64,000 bases of DNA. Origin: Zanthoxylum bungeanum. Lineage: Eukaryota > Streptophyta > Magnoliopsida > Sapindales > Rutaceae. The stretch spans positions 372,001 to 436,000 of the forward strand of contig SKCR01025356.1 of NCBI GenBank assembly GCA_019454045.1, given 5' to 3'. The notes beneath the pieces are model-generated. The model was not told the origin of the DNA, searched no databases, and saw nothing but the letters and a program-made list of their open reading frames with translations. Positions 22,785-34,375 of this stretch are shown here, in pieces; the stretch's first letter is position 1; the number at the start of each line of letters is the position of its first letter. Made by a program: the position numbers and the translations under genes.

Positions 22785-25274
22785 TTGGGGAATACTTTGA
22801 TAGGAAAGTCAGACTCTGAGTCTTCTTCCCTCATTCCCATCAAAAACTTGCCTACTGCCCCGCCCACTCACACAACCGTACACAGCTCGGGATCTGAAAG
22901 TCCCGCTGACTATGACAGCACTCCATCCATTTTCGAAGAGGTAACCAGTCCTATCACAAGCGGGTACCCTAACCCGAGACAAGCCACACCAGGCTCGATT
23001 TCACGAACCTCGATATGGATCGGGCTTCAGCAATCATTGAGGCTGACTTGGAGCAGTTGTGGGAAAAGTTTGACATTCCAGAGAACATCAATCTAGTTGT
23101 CCCGAGGAAATGGAGCCAGGTGAGCCGACTTGGTGACGACGCGGTATCATTATGCTCGACCTTCTTTGATATGAGACTATGGCTGCCTATACAAGGTTAC
23201 TTTACAAGGATACCGTCTTCTATACATATAGCCCCGTGTCAACTAAATCTGAATAGTTGGAGGATATTGGCCGGCCTATACGTAATCTGGATTCGAGTTG
23301 GACTAGGAGAACCGACCTTCTCTGAGCTAAAAAGACTATACCGAATAAACGCCAACCCAAGAGAATACAAGGGTTGGTATTATCTCTCTGCTCATACCGG
23401 GGTTCCCCATCATATCACCAATCTCCCGGCCACTAATAATTTTTTTAAGGATAAGTGGGTATGGGAAGTGGGCCCTAGGGTACAACAATAATCGGTTGAT
23501 GGTGAACGCGTCACAGTCTCCAACATCTTCTCGGATGGAGGTAACGACCCGACCTCTGATTCACTTCTGACTAACTTTAACAATTCAATAACCTCTCAAA
23601 CCGTCTGCAGCTTGTTGGGGGGATCTCCCCAAAGTCCATCATGAGACCTGGGCTATGGTGAGGAAGACAATCGAGTTCGGGGGCCATTATAGGGACTTCA
23701 TTAACTCTTCTGCCTTGGCCGACTGGGGAATCTTCCCGCGCACTCCACCACCCCAGTCGACGCAGGTTAGTAGGTTTTGACTGACCCCCTAACTTCGTGG
23801 CTGCTGATGGCCTTGTCTTTTTACTTTATGTTGTTTTCACCCTTTTTATGCTCTAACTGTCTTATTCTGTTTACAAGAATTTCTGGTTCCAAAACCCCTA
23901 TCTAATTTTCTCGGGAGATGTCACGGGCTTCTCGGGGTGGGTCTAGCAGCGCCCGATCCTGAATAACTACCTCTATTCCACTAGAAGCTAGGAAAAATTA
24001 TACACACTATGCCCCATCATCAGGGCCTTCAAGTGCCCCATAATCCGCAATAATCCCGATCCCTTTTGTCCAAACTGCTCGTGCCCCGCCACTCATTCAA
24101 ACTACGAGCACCTCCCGACTAGTCCAAGCTGCAATAGCTCCCTTCCAACCATCCAAAAGATGCCACTATCAGATCGGGGGTGATGAGTCTGATGAGCCTG
24201 TTGAGAAGGCTTCGAGGAAGAAGACAACAGCCTAAAAGGGCAAAGCCCTAGCAGTCCCTTCCCAAGGGGACCTAATACTGGGGATCGACAGCTTTGTTGA
24301 AGGAGTGAGGGAAAAAATGGGCTATCTCCTCACGACCTTCAACTACGTGGCAGGATACTGTAACCTTGGAGAAGGCCATGAAGTATGAATAAATTTCTCC
24401 CGAGGACCTCATTAATAGGTCTTGTAGATTCCATGCAAGGATAATCCAGACTTCTCCATTGTTACTTATTTTTATTCATTTTACCATACTGACCCCATTT
24501 TTTGTGTGCTGCAGATGGCCTATCTCATGGCCACAAATAAAGATTTGTTGATAAGAACCATCTCCGATGGAGGTCAGGCACAAAGACTTCAAAGTCACTT
24601 GACTGAACGAGAGCAATAATTGTCTAAACAGTTGGAGGAGGCTAGAGCTGAAAATCAGGGCCTCAAAGTAGAGATCCATGGCCTTAAGCGGTCTGAGGGA
24701 AATTCTAAGACCGAAGCAGCCTCCCTCCGTAAGGCATCAGAAATAATCAAAAAAGAGAGGGACGAGGCTAGAGCTGAGGCGACAAAAAATTCGATGAGCT
24801 CAAAGTATAAACTTGGCGGGCTGCCTCGACTGAGAGTAAGTTTGAGGAGAAAAAAGATCAATTGGAGAAAGCTATGGAAGATCTGAACATGATGGAATCC
24901 GAGCAGCTTGACCGTTTAGAGGTTGCCTAAGGGGAGGCCAAGATAGAAGGGCTAGAAAAATGTGTGGAAATATTCGACTTGCTTAACCCGGCCTAAACTT
25001 GGAGGTGATACACATGCTCATAAAGTTATGTAAGGGGGAGATCACCCTAGAAGATGCCTTTGTCCAAGCTTTAGAAGACCCCGAGGCCATCCAAGATCCG
25101 AAGTCGATGTCTACAATGCCTCTCACTCAAGAGGATCTCGGCCCTTCCCCACCTGCTGCCGGTCATTCCGAGGAAGCTCCCAACCCCTCAATATCCGATG
25201 CAATGATTGAAGAGGTCAATGACCCCTCCTCATCTTCTGCTCCTACCGAGGAAGCTTCTGCCCCTTCTGTTTGA
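22785..25274 (+). pseudogene. Decayed retroelement protein ('putative gypsy type transposon' family)
   Basis: Coding similarity is broken across frames. Segment 22785-23020 encodes a Ser/Pro-rich N-terminus. Segment 23015-23491 encodes the conserved block with SELKRLYRINANP, GWYYLSAHTG and LPATNNFFKDKWVW, which I recognise as the plant 'putative gypsy type transposon' (Transposase_28-like) domain. Segment 24620-24800 encodes a Glu/Lys-rich coiled coil (QLEEARAENQGLKVEIHGLK). Segment 24999-25274 is an acidic, Pro/Ser-rich tail ending at a stop. Frame changes and stops between the blocks make it non-functional. The protein is usually found in gag-only, large non-autonomous retroelements. No polymerase is visible. 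Confidence 0.65.
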
Positions 25275-25689
25275 CTGCATGATTTCCTATTTTGTTGTTT
25301 TTCTTATTTGTTTGTTCCTTTTTTTTGGGTGACCCCGATGGGGCCCTTTGTAAAAAAAATAATAATACTTAGATTCAAATGAATGAATGAATTTCTTATT
25401 TGCATATTCTTCTTTTTCTTTCTGAAATATATACTAAGCAAAGACCCGAGACGAAGCAATTTTTTTAATACTTAGCCATTTCAATCAAAGTTAATCCATC
25501 CATTCCTCTAAGGGATCATACCACTAACAAACTATGATGCCCGAACCTCACGTAATTCCATTCGCAACACTCACTTAACAGACTCAACACTTCTTCAAAC
25601 AGAGTGGCCTTTGCCCGACCTTCTTCCACACTTATGCCATCAACATGAAAATAAGCTTTGGTGAGCACACCCGGCCCGATACGGTACAA
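25275..25689. other. 3' region of the decayed retroelement
   Basis: Non-coding sequence with a T-rich stretch (about 25300-25330), an A-run (25351-25359) and a (GAAT)n run (25379-25392). It leads into the tandem array that starts near 25690. Confidence 0.4.
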
Positions 25690-26361
25690 CAACTTAGCCA
25701 CAAGGGAGTATTCACTCCTTGTGCCATCAAACACTTGGTCATGAAGGAAAAACTCCAACCTCATGCTAACAACCATAAGAAAGCCTCTGTGAGATGCAAC
25801 TTAAACCCCGAGTCGATAAGATAATTCGACCACAAGGGAATGTTACCTTTTTATGCCATCAAACACTTGGCCATGAGGGAGAAATTCCAACCCCATACCA
25901 ACAACCATAAGAAGGCCTCGGTGGAACGCAGCCTGACCTCGAGCCGTAAGATATTTTGGCCATAATGGAATGTTCTCTCATTGTGCTATCAAACACTTGG
26001 CCATGGCTGAGAAATTCCAACCTCTTTCCAATAACCATAAAAAGACATCGGTGGGACGCAACCCGACCTCGAGCTAGTAAGATAGTTTGGCCACAAGGGA
26101 ATGTTCCTTCATTGTGCCATCAGACACTTGGCCAAGGTGGAGAAATTCCAACCCTATGCCAATAACCATAAGAAGGCCTTGGTAGGATGCAACTCGAACC
26201 CGAGCCGATAAGATAGTTTGGTCATAAGAGAATGTTCCCTCGTTGTGCCATCAAACACTTGGCCATGGGGAGAAATTCCAACTTCATACCAACAACCATA
26301 AGAAGGCCTCGGTGGGATACAACCCAACCCGAGCCTATAATATAGTTTGACATAAGGGAAT
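25690..26361. repeat. 131-bp tandem repeat, left part
   Basis: About five degenerate units carry AAGATAGTTTGGCCACAAGG, 'aatgttccctcattgtgcc' and 'aaccataagaaggcctcggtggga'. Landmark positions 25818, 25948, 26079 and 26210 give a period of 130-131 bp. The array is interrupted at 26361 and continues at 53837. It ends with GGAAT, the target duplication of the inserted element. Confidence 0.85.
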
Positions 26362-28684
26362 TATAGGACACATAAATCGGCGACGATGTTCTAGGGCTCG
26401 CGGCCGGTCGGGAGTACGGAGTAGCCCATGGGGGACTAAACTGGAGAAATAAAATGGAGTCGCCACCAGTGTGAACTGGGAAATGATTTAAGGCCGCACT
26501 CACCCCTCGCAAGAGAAGACCTCAAACCGTTGGGTTCAGAACGATCCCTTACTTATGCCACTTGTAATGAATGGATTTATGCGATAATATAACCAAGTCT
26601 ACGCAACATGCACATGCAAGAATAACCTATGTCTAAGTTCGCATACAACCTATATTTAAGTTCGCATGCATAAAAGTAAATCGAAATAACGGTAAGCACT
26701 CAATCTCATGAACTCATTAAATTAATAAATGCGGAAATATAAAGCAACAATAAACGTAAATTAAATTAGAAATAATAAAAGACTAATAATATGAAATAAA
26801 TGCGGAATAATAAATATGTGACCAAAGTATTTGGCCGTTTTCAATGTAGGACTTCGCATACCTGGTTGGACGTATTCCACGTCCAACCAAGCATGCCGTT
26901 TCCAGGACGACAAAATAAAATATGACAAATGGTGCCCTCAGGTCTTACCTTTTAAGTCGCTTCTTGGGAGTGCGTTGGGACGTCGCCGGAAGGGTTAATG
27001 CTTCGTAACTTTTCTGGTTCACTGGTTCGATATTTTCCCTCGTTGTTCCGCTGTTTTGTCTCGATTTCTTCACTGTTTTGAAATGACTTTGCTGCTGTTT
27101 TCTCTGGACTGTTTTAGGGTTATTAGCTCACGATTTTGGGTGTGATTTAGGGATTGTTTTGGGTTATTTTTGGGACTGTTTTTAGGGCTGGTTATTCGGT
27201 CATGGGGGCTGTTTTGGGACTGATTTTAGGGGCTTTGTTTCGGCAGTTGGCTATGGGTGTTTAGCGTGCATTACTTGAGTAAAAAAAGAAAGATGATGAC
27301 GTGAGTATTAGTGAGGGCAGTGTGTGACCTGTGTGTTGAGTGAGTGTGCGCGTAAGGCTGTGATGAGTGGACTGTGGGTGCGTGAGGGTTGTGTGTTGAG
27401 TGAGTGTGTGCGTGAGGGTTGTGATGAGTAAGTGTGTGCGTGAGGCTGTGAAGGGTTATTTGCTAAGGGTTTATCGGCGGGTGAGTTTGTTTTTTTTTTC
27501 TCTAGTGGAGGACCTTTGGTTTTATATTTGTTTCTTTGTTCACGTGGAGGGCTGTTTGTTGGATTCTTACTATCGGTGAAGGAGCTGCTAATTTGAGTGT
27601 GTTGAAGGGTGTTTTTATTGGTTTTGCAAGGTGTCAAAGAGAGGATACGGAAGGGGTTTATTGGCTGTGCATGGTATCAATGGGGGCTATGGCGTGAGGG
27701 GTTTTTTGTGTGAAGCGTGAAGTGAAGAGAGGATCAGTTAGGGTTTTGCTTGTTGTTTATTCATATGTGCATGCGTGGAGGCAGTTCACGTGGCTTGTGT
27801 GTGGAGACGTGAGTGTGTCTACTTGTTTTGTGTGTGTTGCTTACCGAGAGAGAGGGCTGCAGTGTGTTACGTGAATGAGGGGGTTTCTTGGGCGTGAATG
27901 CTAGGATTTTTTTAGAGAGAGCCGAGATGGAGAGATTTTTAGAGGGATGATTTTCTTTGTTGGGCGAGAGGTTAAGAGGGAGTTAGGGCTGCCGTGAGTT
28001 CCCTAGAGTTTTAGTTTGTGTGTCTTTTTATAAGAGTGGGTTAGGGTTGTCTTTGTATGGGTAGGAAATGGAGATTGTGTGATCCTGGGGAAGATTTAAT
28101 GAGTTTGTTATAAGGAAATGATTTCTTAAAATTAGGAAGGTGATTTATTTAGTTTAGGAAAGAGATTTGTTCAATTTATTTAATTTGGGCATGTGATTTA
28201 ATTTAATTAGGAATAAGATTTATTTAATTTGGAATGTGATTTAATGGGATTTGATTTGATTTTATTTAGTTAGACATGTGATTTAATTTAATTAGGAAGA
28301 TGATTTATGGGATTTGATTTGATTTTATTTAGTTTAGGCATGTGATTTAATTTAATTAGGAAGGTGATTTATGAGATTTGTTTAATTCGGGAAGGTGATT
28401 TGTTTATATTTCAACATGTGTTTAATGTGTGGATTAATTATTTTGGATGAGATGGGAGTGTGGTTTGATGTGTGGCTTGCGGGGGTTTTGGGCCAAGGAT
28501 AAGTTTTAAAACGGAGGTCTAACGAGCAAACCCGAAGCAAAGCAAACGAATTAAATCCAACAAGGTATTGATTTCCGACTTTTCCCTTCCGACGTTTGTT
28601 TCCCACGACTTCCGCAACTTAAAGAGTAGTGCCTCCATACGAGACTCATCATCGCGACTTATATGCAAAAATGCAGTGCCTACA
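26362..28684 (-). repeat. 3' LTR of the outer element
   Basis: In + coordinates it begins TATAGGACAC (the first G of TGTAGGACAC is mutated) and ends GTGCCTACA. It contains a GTGTGTGCGTGAGG-type degenerate tandem stretch (27310-27450) and a minus-strand TATA-like TTATAAAA near 28026-28033. It is clearly similar to 51476-53836 with scattered substitutions. Confidence 0.85.
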
Positions 28685-28698
28685 GTCGCCCCCACTTT
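28685..28698 (-). other. Polypurine tract of the outer element
   Basis: The minus strand reads AAAGTGGGGGCGAC immediately before the LTR. The same tract precedes the LTR of the nested element at 36942. It primes plus-strand synthesis in reverse transcription. Confidence 0.85.
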
Positions 28699-29330
28699 GA
28701 TGGGACTTGTGCAGTGTGTGACAATGACAATTGTAGGCATTGTATTTTTGCATGTGAAACCCGATGATGAGTCTCATTTGGAGGCACTACCTTTTGAGTC
28801 ACAGAAGCCGCGGGAAACGGATATCGGAATGGGAAATTCAGAATAAACAAGCTCACTGTCTTCGTTAGTGCTGCGTTCGTTACTTCGTTTGAACGTCAGG
28901 CAGATTGCGGGCGTTCGTGTTGCGTTCGAGGAAGCGTTCGAACTGTGTTGGTAATTCTGGTTTTGCTGCTAGCCTCACACCCAAGCCCATTTAGCTCCCC
29001 AAAGCCCATAAAACACATCCCAAATTAAATAAATAAATATTAATTAAAACATTAACTAAATAAGATATTAAATAATTAATTAAATAATTAATTATTACAT
29101 TTACCAAACTTAGACTAAAATCATACCTAATCTAAACCAATCAAATATAATCATACCAAGTTAAAATCAATCAACCAATATATTATTCCCAAACTCAATA
29201 TTGTATGCCTAATCAACATAAACTAAATATTCAACCTTCCATATCTAGCCAAGATTTGTCCCCCCTCAATCTTTGACTTCCCTTATCCAACACCAAATCA
29301 ATCCCTTTCCTTGTCAACCTAACCTTTGCC

Positions 29331-29338
29331 TATAAAAA
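29331..29338 (+). promoter_or_regulatory. TATA box of the solo LTR
   Basis: CTATAAAAAG sits about 600 bp into the LTR, followed by a C-rich region expected at a transcription start. The related LTR at 36956 has TATAAAAAG at a comparable place (37509). Confidence 0.6.
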
Positions 29339-30435
29339 GAACCATTCACCAACCTTCTCACCCTAGCTAGCTAGCTCATACACAACACACACAGAAAATT
29401 ACAGGAAGAACACACCCAAAACAGTAAGCAAAAGAATACAGAGGAAACGGCAGCGAAACACAAGGAAACAAAAGCAAAACGGACTCGAAATAGTAGCTTG
29501 AGCGGTAAACAGCGAAGGAAAAGGCAAACCAGTGAACCAGAAAAGTTGCGGAGCTTTACCCCTTCCGATCTTCGTGAAACGCGAGTCCGAGAGACGGCTT
29601 AAAAGGTTAGACCTGAGGGTACTTTTCACACTCATCTTTATTTGATTTTTGTTATTTATTTTGATTGTATTTTACTTGTTTGTTAAATCTTGTTTGTGTA
29701 TGATGTGTGTTGTGGGTATTGGATGAATGGAAGAGTGTCGTCTCTTGTGGTATATAGGATGGAAACCCAGACGTAAATTCCGTAGCCGAATCCGAATGGA
29801 CGGTAGTGCGGTCTGTACTTGGGACACAACTCCACGTACCGCTTGAGTAAATGGCACCCTATTTTGTTTTGTGTTGCTTTTGTTTATTTTTCGTCAATTG
29901 AATTCTGTATGTTGTTTATTTATGCATGATTCAATCGAGCGCATGAGCTTAGTAAGTGGAATGAAAAATCCCCTATGGGGAGGGGTTAAAGCCCTTTACC
30001 ACGATGCTTTGCCGTGCCGGTTGATGTGTGTTCGGTTGGATGCAAGATACGTTCAATCGGGCATACTTAGTTTGATATTATTGCCTTTATCTTTTTATGC
30101 ATGGTTCAATCAAGCGCATGGGCTTAGTGAGTTAGTCCAAAGGTCCTCTATTTGAGAGACGAAGAGCCTAAAAGGCCACCTTTGTGACATTACTTCGCCG
30201 CGCTGGACGAAGTGTGTTTGGGTTGAATGTACGTTCAATTGGGCATACGAAGTCCTACACTTTTATGTCTTTATTTCATGTGTTGTGATGTGACGCGCAT
30301 GGGCTTAGTATGTTGGTCTAAAGGTCCTCTCTTTGAGAGACCAATAGCCCCAAAAGGCCACCTTTACGGCAGTACTTCGCCGCGCCCCTTTATTTTGTTG
30401 TTTATGTATTGCGTCCCATTTCATGCATCAGGTCT

Positions 30436-30765
30436 GTTCCAGTTCGAACGCGTTTACGAACGCAACTCGAACGCGCATGCATTTTGCCTTATCATGCATC
30501 AGGTCACATTTCCGTTCGAACGCGTTCATGAACGCCATACGAACGTGAGCATTCTGTTTCATTTACGTTCGAACGCGTTAACAAACGCCATACGAACGTG
30601 AGCATTCTGTTTCATTTCCGTTCGAACGCGTTAACAAACGCCATACGAACGTGAGCATTCTGTTTCATTTCCGTTCGAACGCGTTATCAAACGCCATACG
30701 AACGCGAACCTTATGTTTACCGTTCGAACGCGTTTACGAACGCTACACGAATGCGAACACACTGA
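30436..30765 (+). repeat. 53-bp CpG-rich tandem array in the solo LTR
   Basis: Units begin CGTTCGAACGCGTT and continue with a variable triplet, then (A/G)AACGCCATACGAACGTGAG. Starts at 30566, 30619 and 30672 show an exact 53-bp period; flanking units vary. About six units in total. The same unit, with a different 19-bp tail, occurs in the CACTA element at 47407. Confidence 0.9.
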
Positions 30766-31427
30766 ACTGAGTCTGTCTTATCATATTCATGCATAATTGC
30801 CTCTTGGTTGATCTTTCTTGTATTATGTAGCCAATCATATTATTTGTATTCCTGTATTTATCCATTCTATGTGTTCTTGGGATGATATTCAAGCATGATT
30901 AGGCTGTTAGCATGTTATTTGGTTAATAGGTTCATGAGATAGTACTCAAGCATGATTAGGTCATTAGTATGTTACTTGGTTCTTAGGCATGATTTAGCCT
31001 ATTTGGTTGTTTATTTTCAAGCATGATTAATCATTTTGTTTTGCGTTTGGAATTTGCATTATGTTTAGGTTGTTCTTTGTTTTCCGTATTATATGATCGA
31101 AGCATGTTCATGAGATTGCCGTGTGCTATTGCATGTTTGCCGTTATGATGATTACTTTCATGCATGTGAACATAGAAGCATAATTGTTCTTGGAAATAAA
31201 CGTTGCTTAGGCCTAATTAAATTATTACACAAATCCTTTCATTACAAGTGACATAAGTAAAGGACCATTCCGAACCCAACGGTTTGAGGTCTTCCCTTGC
31301 GAGGGGTGAGTGCGGCCTTAAATCTCATTTTCGGTTCACACCGGGTGGCGACTCCATGTTATTTCGTACTCCCCAACTAGGCCGCGAGCCTAGAACAGCG
31401 TCGCCCAGTTCTGTTGTCCACAACAAT

Positions 31428-31539
31428 CCTATCAAAGTTATGCATGCATTTTTACTTACCTGGCTCGCCAGCTACTGCTTGACTTGCCTGTTGCTGTGAA
31501 CTGAGTTGATCTAGTGGTGAGGTACTGCGACCCCCTGAG
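31428..31539 (-). other. Fragment of the outer element between insertions
   Basis: Read on the minus strand it matches the stretch before the polypurine tract of the nested element (about 36800-36900). It links the solo LTR to the nested element and shows that both landed in one host copy. Confidence 0.8.
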
Positions 31540-32582
31540 TATAGGCACTGCATTTTTGCATATAAGTCCCGATGATTAGCCTCGTACGGAGGTACTACTC
31601 TTTAAGTTGCGGAAGTCGCGGGAAACAGATGTCGGAAGGGAAAAGTCAGAAATCAATACCTTGTTGGATTTAATTTGTTTGCTTAGCTTCGGGTTTGCTC
31701 GTTGGACCTCTGTTTTAAAGGACTAAACAAATAAACAATAAACAATACCCTAAAAACAACCCCCAAATAACCCAAAACAGTCCCAAAACAAGCCTGAAAA
31801 TCAGCGAAGAAACCGAGACAAAACAATAGCAAAACCAGAGAAATTGGCGGCTCAAAACAGTGAAACAACGAAGGAAAATATTGAATCAGTGAAGTAGAAA
31901 AGTTGCGAAGCATTGACCATTTCGGCGACGTCCCAACGCACTCTCAAGAAGCGACTTAAAAGGTAAGACCTGAGGGCACCCTTTGTTATATTTTATTTAG
32001 TCGTCCTGGAAACGGCATGCTTGGTTGGACGTGGAATATGTCCAACCGGGTATGCAAAGTCCTATATTAAAAACGGTCGAGTTCTTTGGCCACATATTTA
32101 TTGTTCAGCATTTATTTCGCATTATTAGTCTTTTATTATTTCGCATTTAATTTACGTTTATTGTTGCTTTATATTTCCGCATTTATCAATTTAATGTGTT
32201 CATGAGATTGCGTGCTTGCTTTTATTTAATTTACTTTTACGCATAAAAACTTAGATATAGGTTCTATTCATCTGTATGCAAACTTAGGTAAAGGTTGTAC
32301 ACAAACTTAGATATAGGTTATTCTTGCATATGTATGTTGCGTAGACTCGGTTATATTATCGCATAAATCCATTCATTACAAGTGGCATAAGTAAGGGACC
32401 ATTCCGAACCCAACGGTTTGAGGTCTTCCCTTACGAGGGGTGAGTGTGGCCTTAAATCATTTCCCAATTCACACTGGGTGGCGACTCCATTTTATTTCTC
32501 CGGTTTAGTCCTCCGCGGGCTACTCCGTACTCCCGACCGGGCTGCGAGCCTGGAACAGCGTCGCCGATTTCTGTGTCCTACA
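31540..32582 (+). repeat. 5' LTR of the nested element, internally deleted
   Basis: It starts TATAGGCACTG (G-to-A in TGTAGG) and ends GTCCTACA. Compared with the 3' LTR it lacks about 1.3 kb. The text jumps at 31719/31721 where the partner runs from about 37136 to 38456. The lost piece includes the TATA box. Confidence 0.85.
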
Positions 32583-32585
32583 GTC

Positions 32586-32610
32586 TGGAGACTCCACTGG
32601 GGATAGAGAA
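32586..32610 (+). other. Primer-binding site of the nested element
   Basis: TGGAGACTCCACTGGGGATA follows the LTR end by three bases. The outer element reads TGGCGACTCCACTGGGGATA, so one base is mutated here. A tRNA-Arg primer is likely, by family knowledge of Ogre/Tat elements. Confidence 0.7.
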
Positions 32611-33574
32611 TCGGCCTCGAAATAATATCTTGTAATGATTGTGATTTGTGCTTTAGTTAACCGTGTCTACCGTGGGTTGAAGGGGTTTAATCAAAGGCAC
32701 TATTAGAGCAAGGTAATGGTTTGGTGTCTTCCTTCATTCACTACCTTTCTAAGGAAAAGCTGTGAAGGCATCTAGACAATCATTTACCTGGAGCTTACTA
32801 TGATGGACTAATTTGGAGGACCTATTGGTTATTCCTGTCACCAAGCGATAAGAGCCTAAGAGGCTTGGGTATTTAAGAGAGTTCGCTCCACCCTTCCTCT
32901 GGGGAATCTTCAATAGGAAATCCATTTGACAGTCAATTATGCATCCTTACTCGTTGGCACGTACCGTAGCGTATAAAAAAGGTGCGCTCACTTGGTCTCT
33001 CGAACCCTTGAATGAGGAGACCTAGTCGTGGCCAATCCTTCGCCAGCGGGAGCCTTTGTCTACACTCCCTTAAACCCAGATGTAAACCATAGTTGTATGA
33101 CCAATAGAAACCATCCCTTAATGCTTGTGTTTGGGACCATCATCATTTGGATTCATTTGGACTTTTTGTCATGAGGTATGGGCTTGTTGGGCCATTTAAA
33201 CTGGGACGAGAGTGTATCTTATGACGATTGGGCCGAAAGTTTCTAAAATACCGATGGGCCACTTTATGCTTGGGCCCCATATCATTTGAAGTTGTTTAGC
33301 CACGTTATGGCAAAAGTGTAAACCTGTTGGGCCTTTTTCAACTTGGACAAGTTTACACCTTGCAATAGTATGATTGAATGCTTTAAAATGATAATGGGCC
33401 AACTTGCACGAAAAACTTGACGGGCTTATATATCTCATGCATCACATGCATACATGCATCATGCTTACCCTTTGTCTTAAAAGCCATCATAGATATCCGT
33501 TGGGTTAGGAAAGAAAGACTTGTCAAAAAGTATTTAACAAACATAGATATCGGGAAAAGGAAACTGAGAAACAG
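32611..33574 (+). other. Leader of the nested element
   Basis: Non-coding and shared with 1373-2500 and, inverted, 50770-51440. It ends near GAAACTGAGAAACAGAAAA, the point where pol sequence resumes in this copy only. Confidence 0.65.
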
Positions 33575-34375
33575 AAAACCTCATATGTAGTGGCAGAAGA
33601 CTACTTTTCAAAATGGGTGGAAGCCGAGTCATTTCATAACGTCACAGCAAAACAGATGTCAAAGTTCATAGCCCGAAACCTCATTTGTCGATATGGAATG
33701 CTGCATCACGTAGTAATAGAAAGCGAAATCCAGTTTCAAGGAGAAACAAAGGCAATGCTACAGAGGTATGGGATAGGACATCACAAGTCGTCACCATACA
33801 GACCGCAGGCAAATGGAGCAGTTGAGGCAGCCAACAAGACGATAAAGAGGATACTAGCCAAGATGACATAGAACTATAAAGATTGGGTTGACAAGCTACC
33901 GTACTCCCTATGGGGATACAGAACTTCTGTGAGAACAGCAACGGGAGCCACGCCTTACTCTTTGGTCTACGGAATGGAAGCAATACTGCCAGTGGAAGTT
34001 GAGATACAATCTATGCGGGTATTGGCAGAATCAGAGTTACCTGAACAAGAATGGGCCTTGCAGAGATTTGAACAGTTAGCGTTGCTGGATGAGAAGAGGA
34101 TGATGTCCTTACAGCATATGCAGTTATACCAGAAGAGGATGGCTCGAGCATTCAACAAGAAGGTACGTCCTACCAAGATCAGAAAGGGTGATCTGATGCT
34201 TAAGCAGTCGAAGTTGTCGACGACAGACCTGAGAGGAAAGTTCAGACCCAACTGAGAAGGACTCTACATAGTCCAGAAAGTAATGGGAAATGGGGCAGTG
34301 AGACTGTCATATTTGGAAGGGAACGAGTTCACTGAGCCGATCAACGTGGATAGATTAAATCAGTATTTTGCCTGA
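33575..34375 (+). pseudogene. Ty3/gypsy integrase fragment (Tat/Ogre-like)
   Basis: One frame encodes the C-terminal two thirds of an integrase. DYFSKWVEA carries the first catalytic Asp. IESEIQFQGE stands where DNG.QF is normal, so the second Asp region is altered. SSPYRPQANGAVEAANKTIK carries the Glu. Then follow WGYRTSVRTATGATPYSLVYG and the C-terminal IRKGDLMLK region, ending QYFA-stop. In-frame stops at 33869-33871 and 34253-34255 (expected Trp, TGG to TGA) break it. The zinc-binding N-terminus and all of RT/RNase H are absent. The text is closest to Tat/Ogre elements by resemblance. Confidence 0.85.

Larger units (their letters stand above)
28732..31422 (+). mobile_element. Solo LTR of a gypsy-type element
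   Basis: It begins TGTAGGCATTG and ends TTGTCCACA. It is flanked by a perfect ACAAT duplication (28727-28731 and 31423-31427). The empty site, read as GACAATGACAATCCTAT, survives inverted at 36905-36925. Inside are an inverted 53-bp-type unit (about 28875-28945), the TATA box, the 110-bp module (29738-29852), about three tandem units of roughly 170 bp (29935-30385) and a 53-bp array (30436-30765). A solo LTR arises by recombination between the two LTRs of an element. Confidence 0.9.

Noticed and set aside
33575..34375. Possible integrated plant virus because of the integrase-like frame
   Set aside because: Flanking LTRs, primer site, polypurine tract and target duplication identify a Ty3/gypsy retrotransposon.
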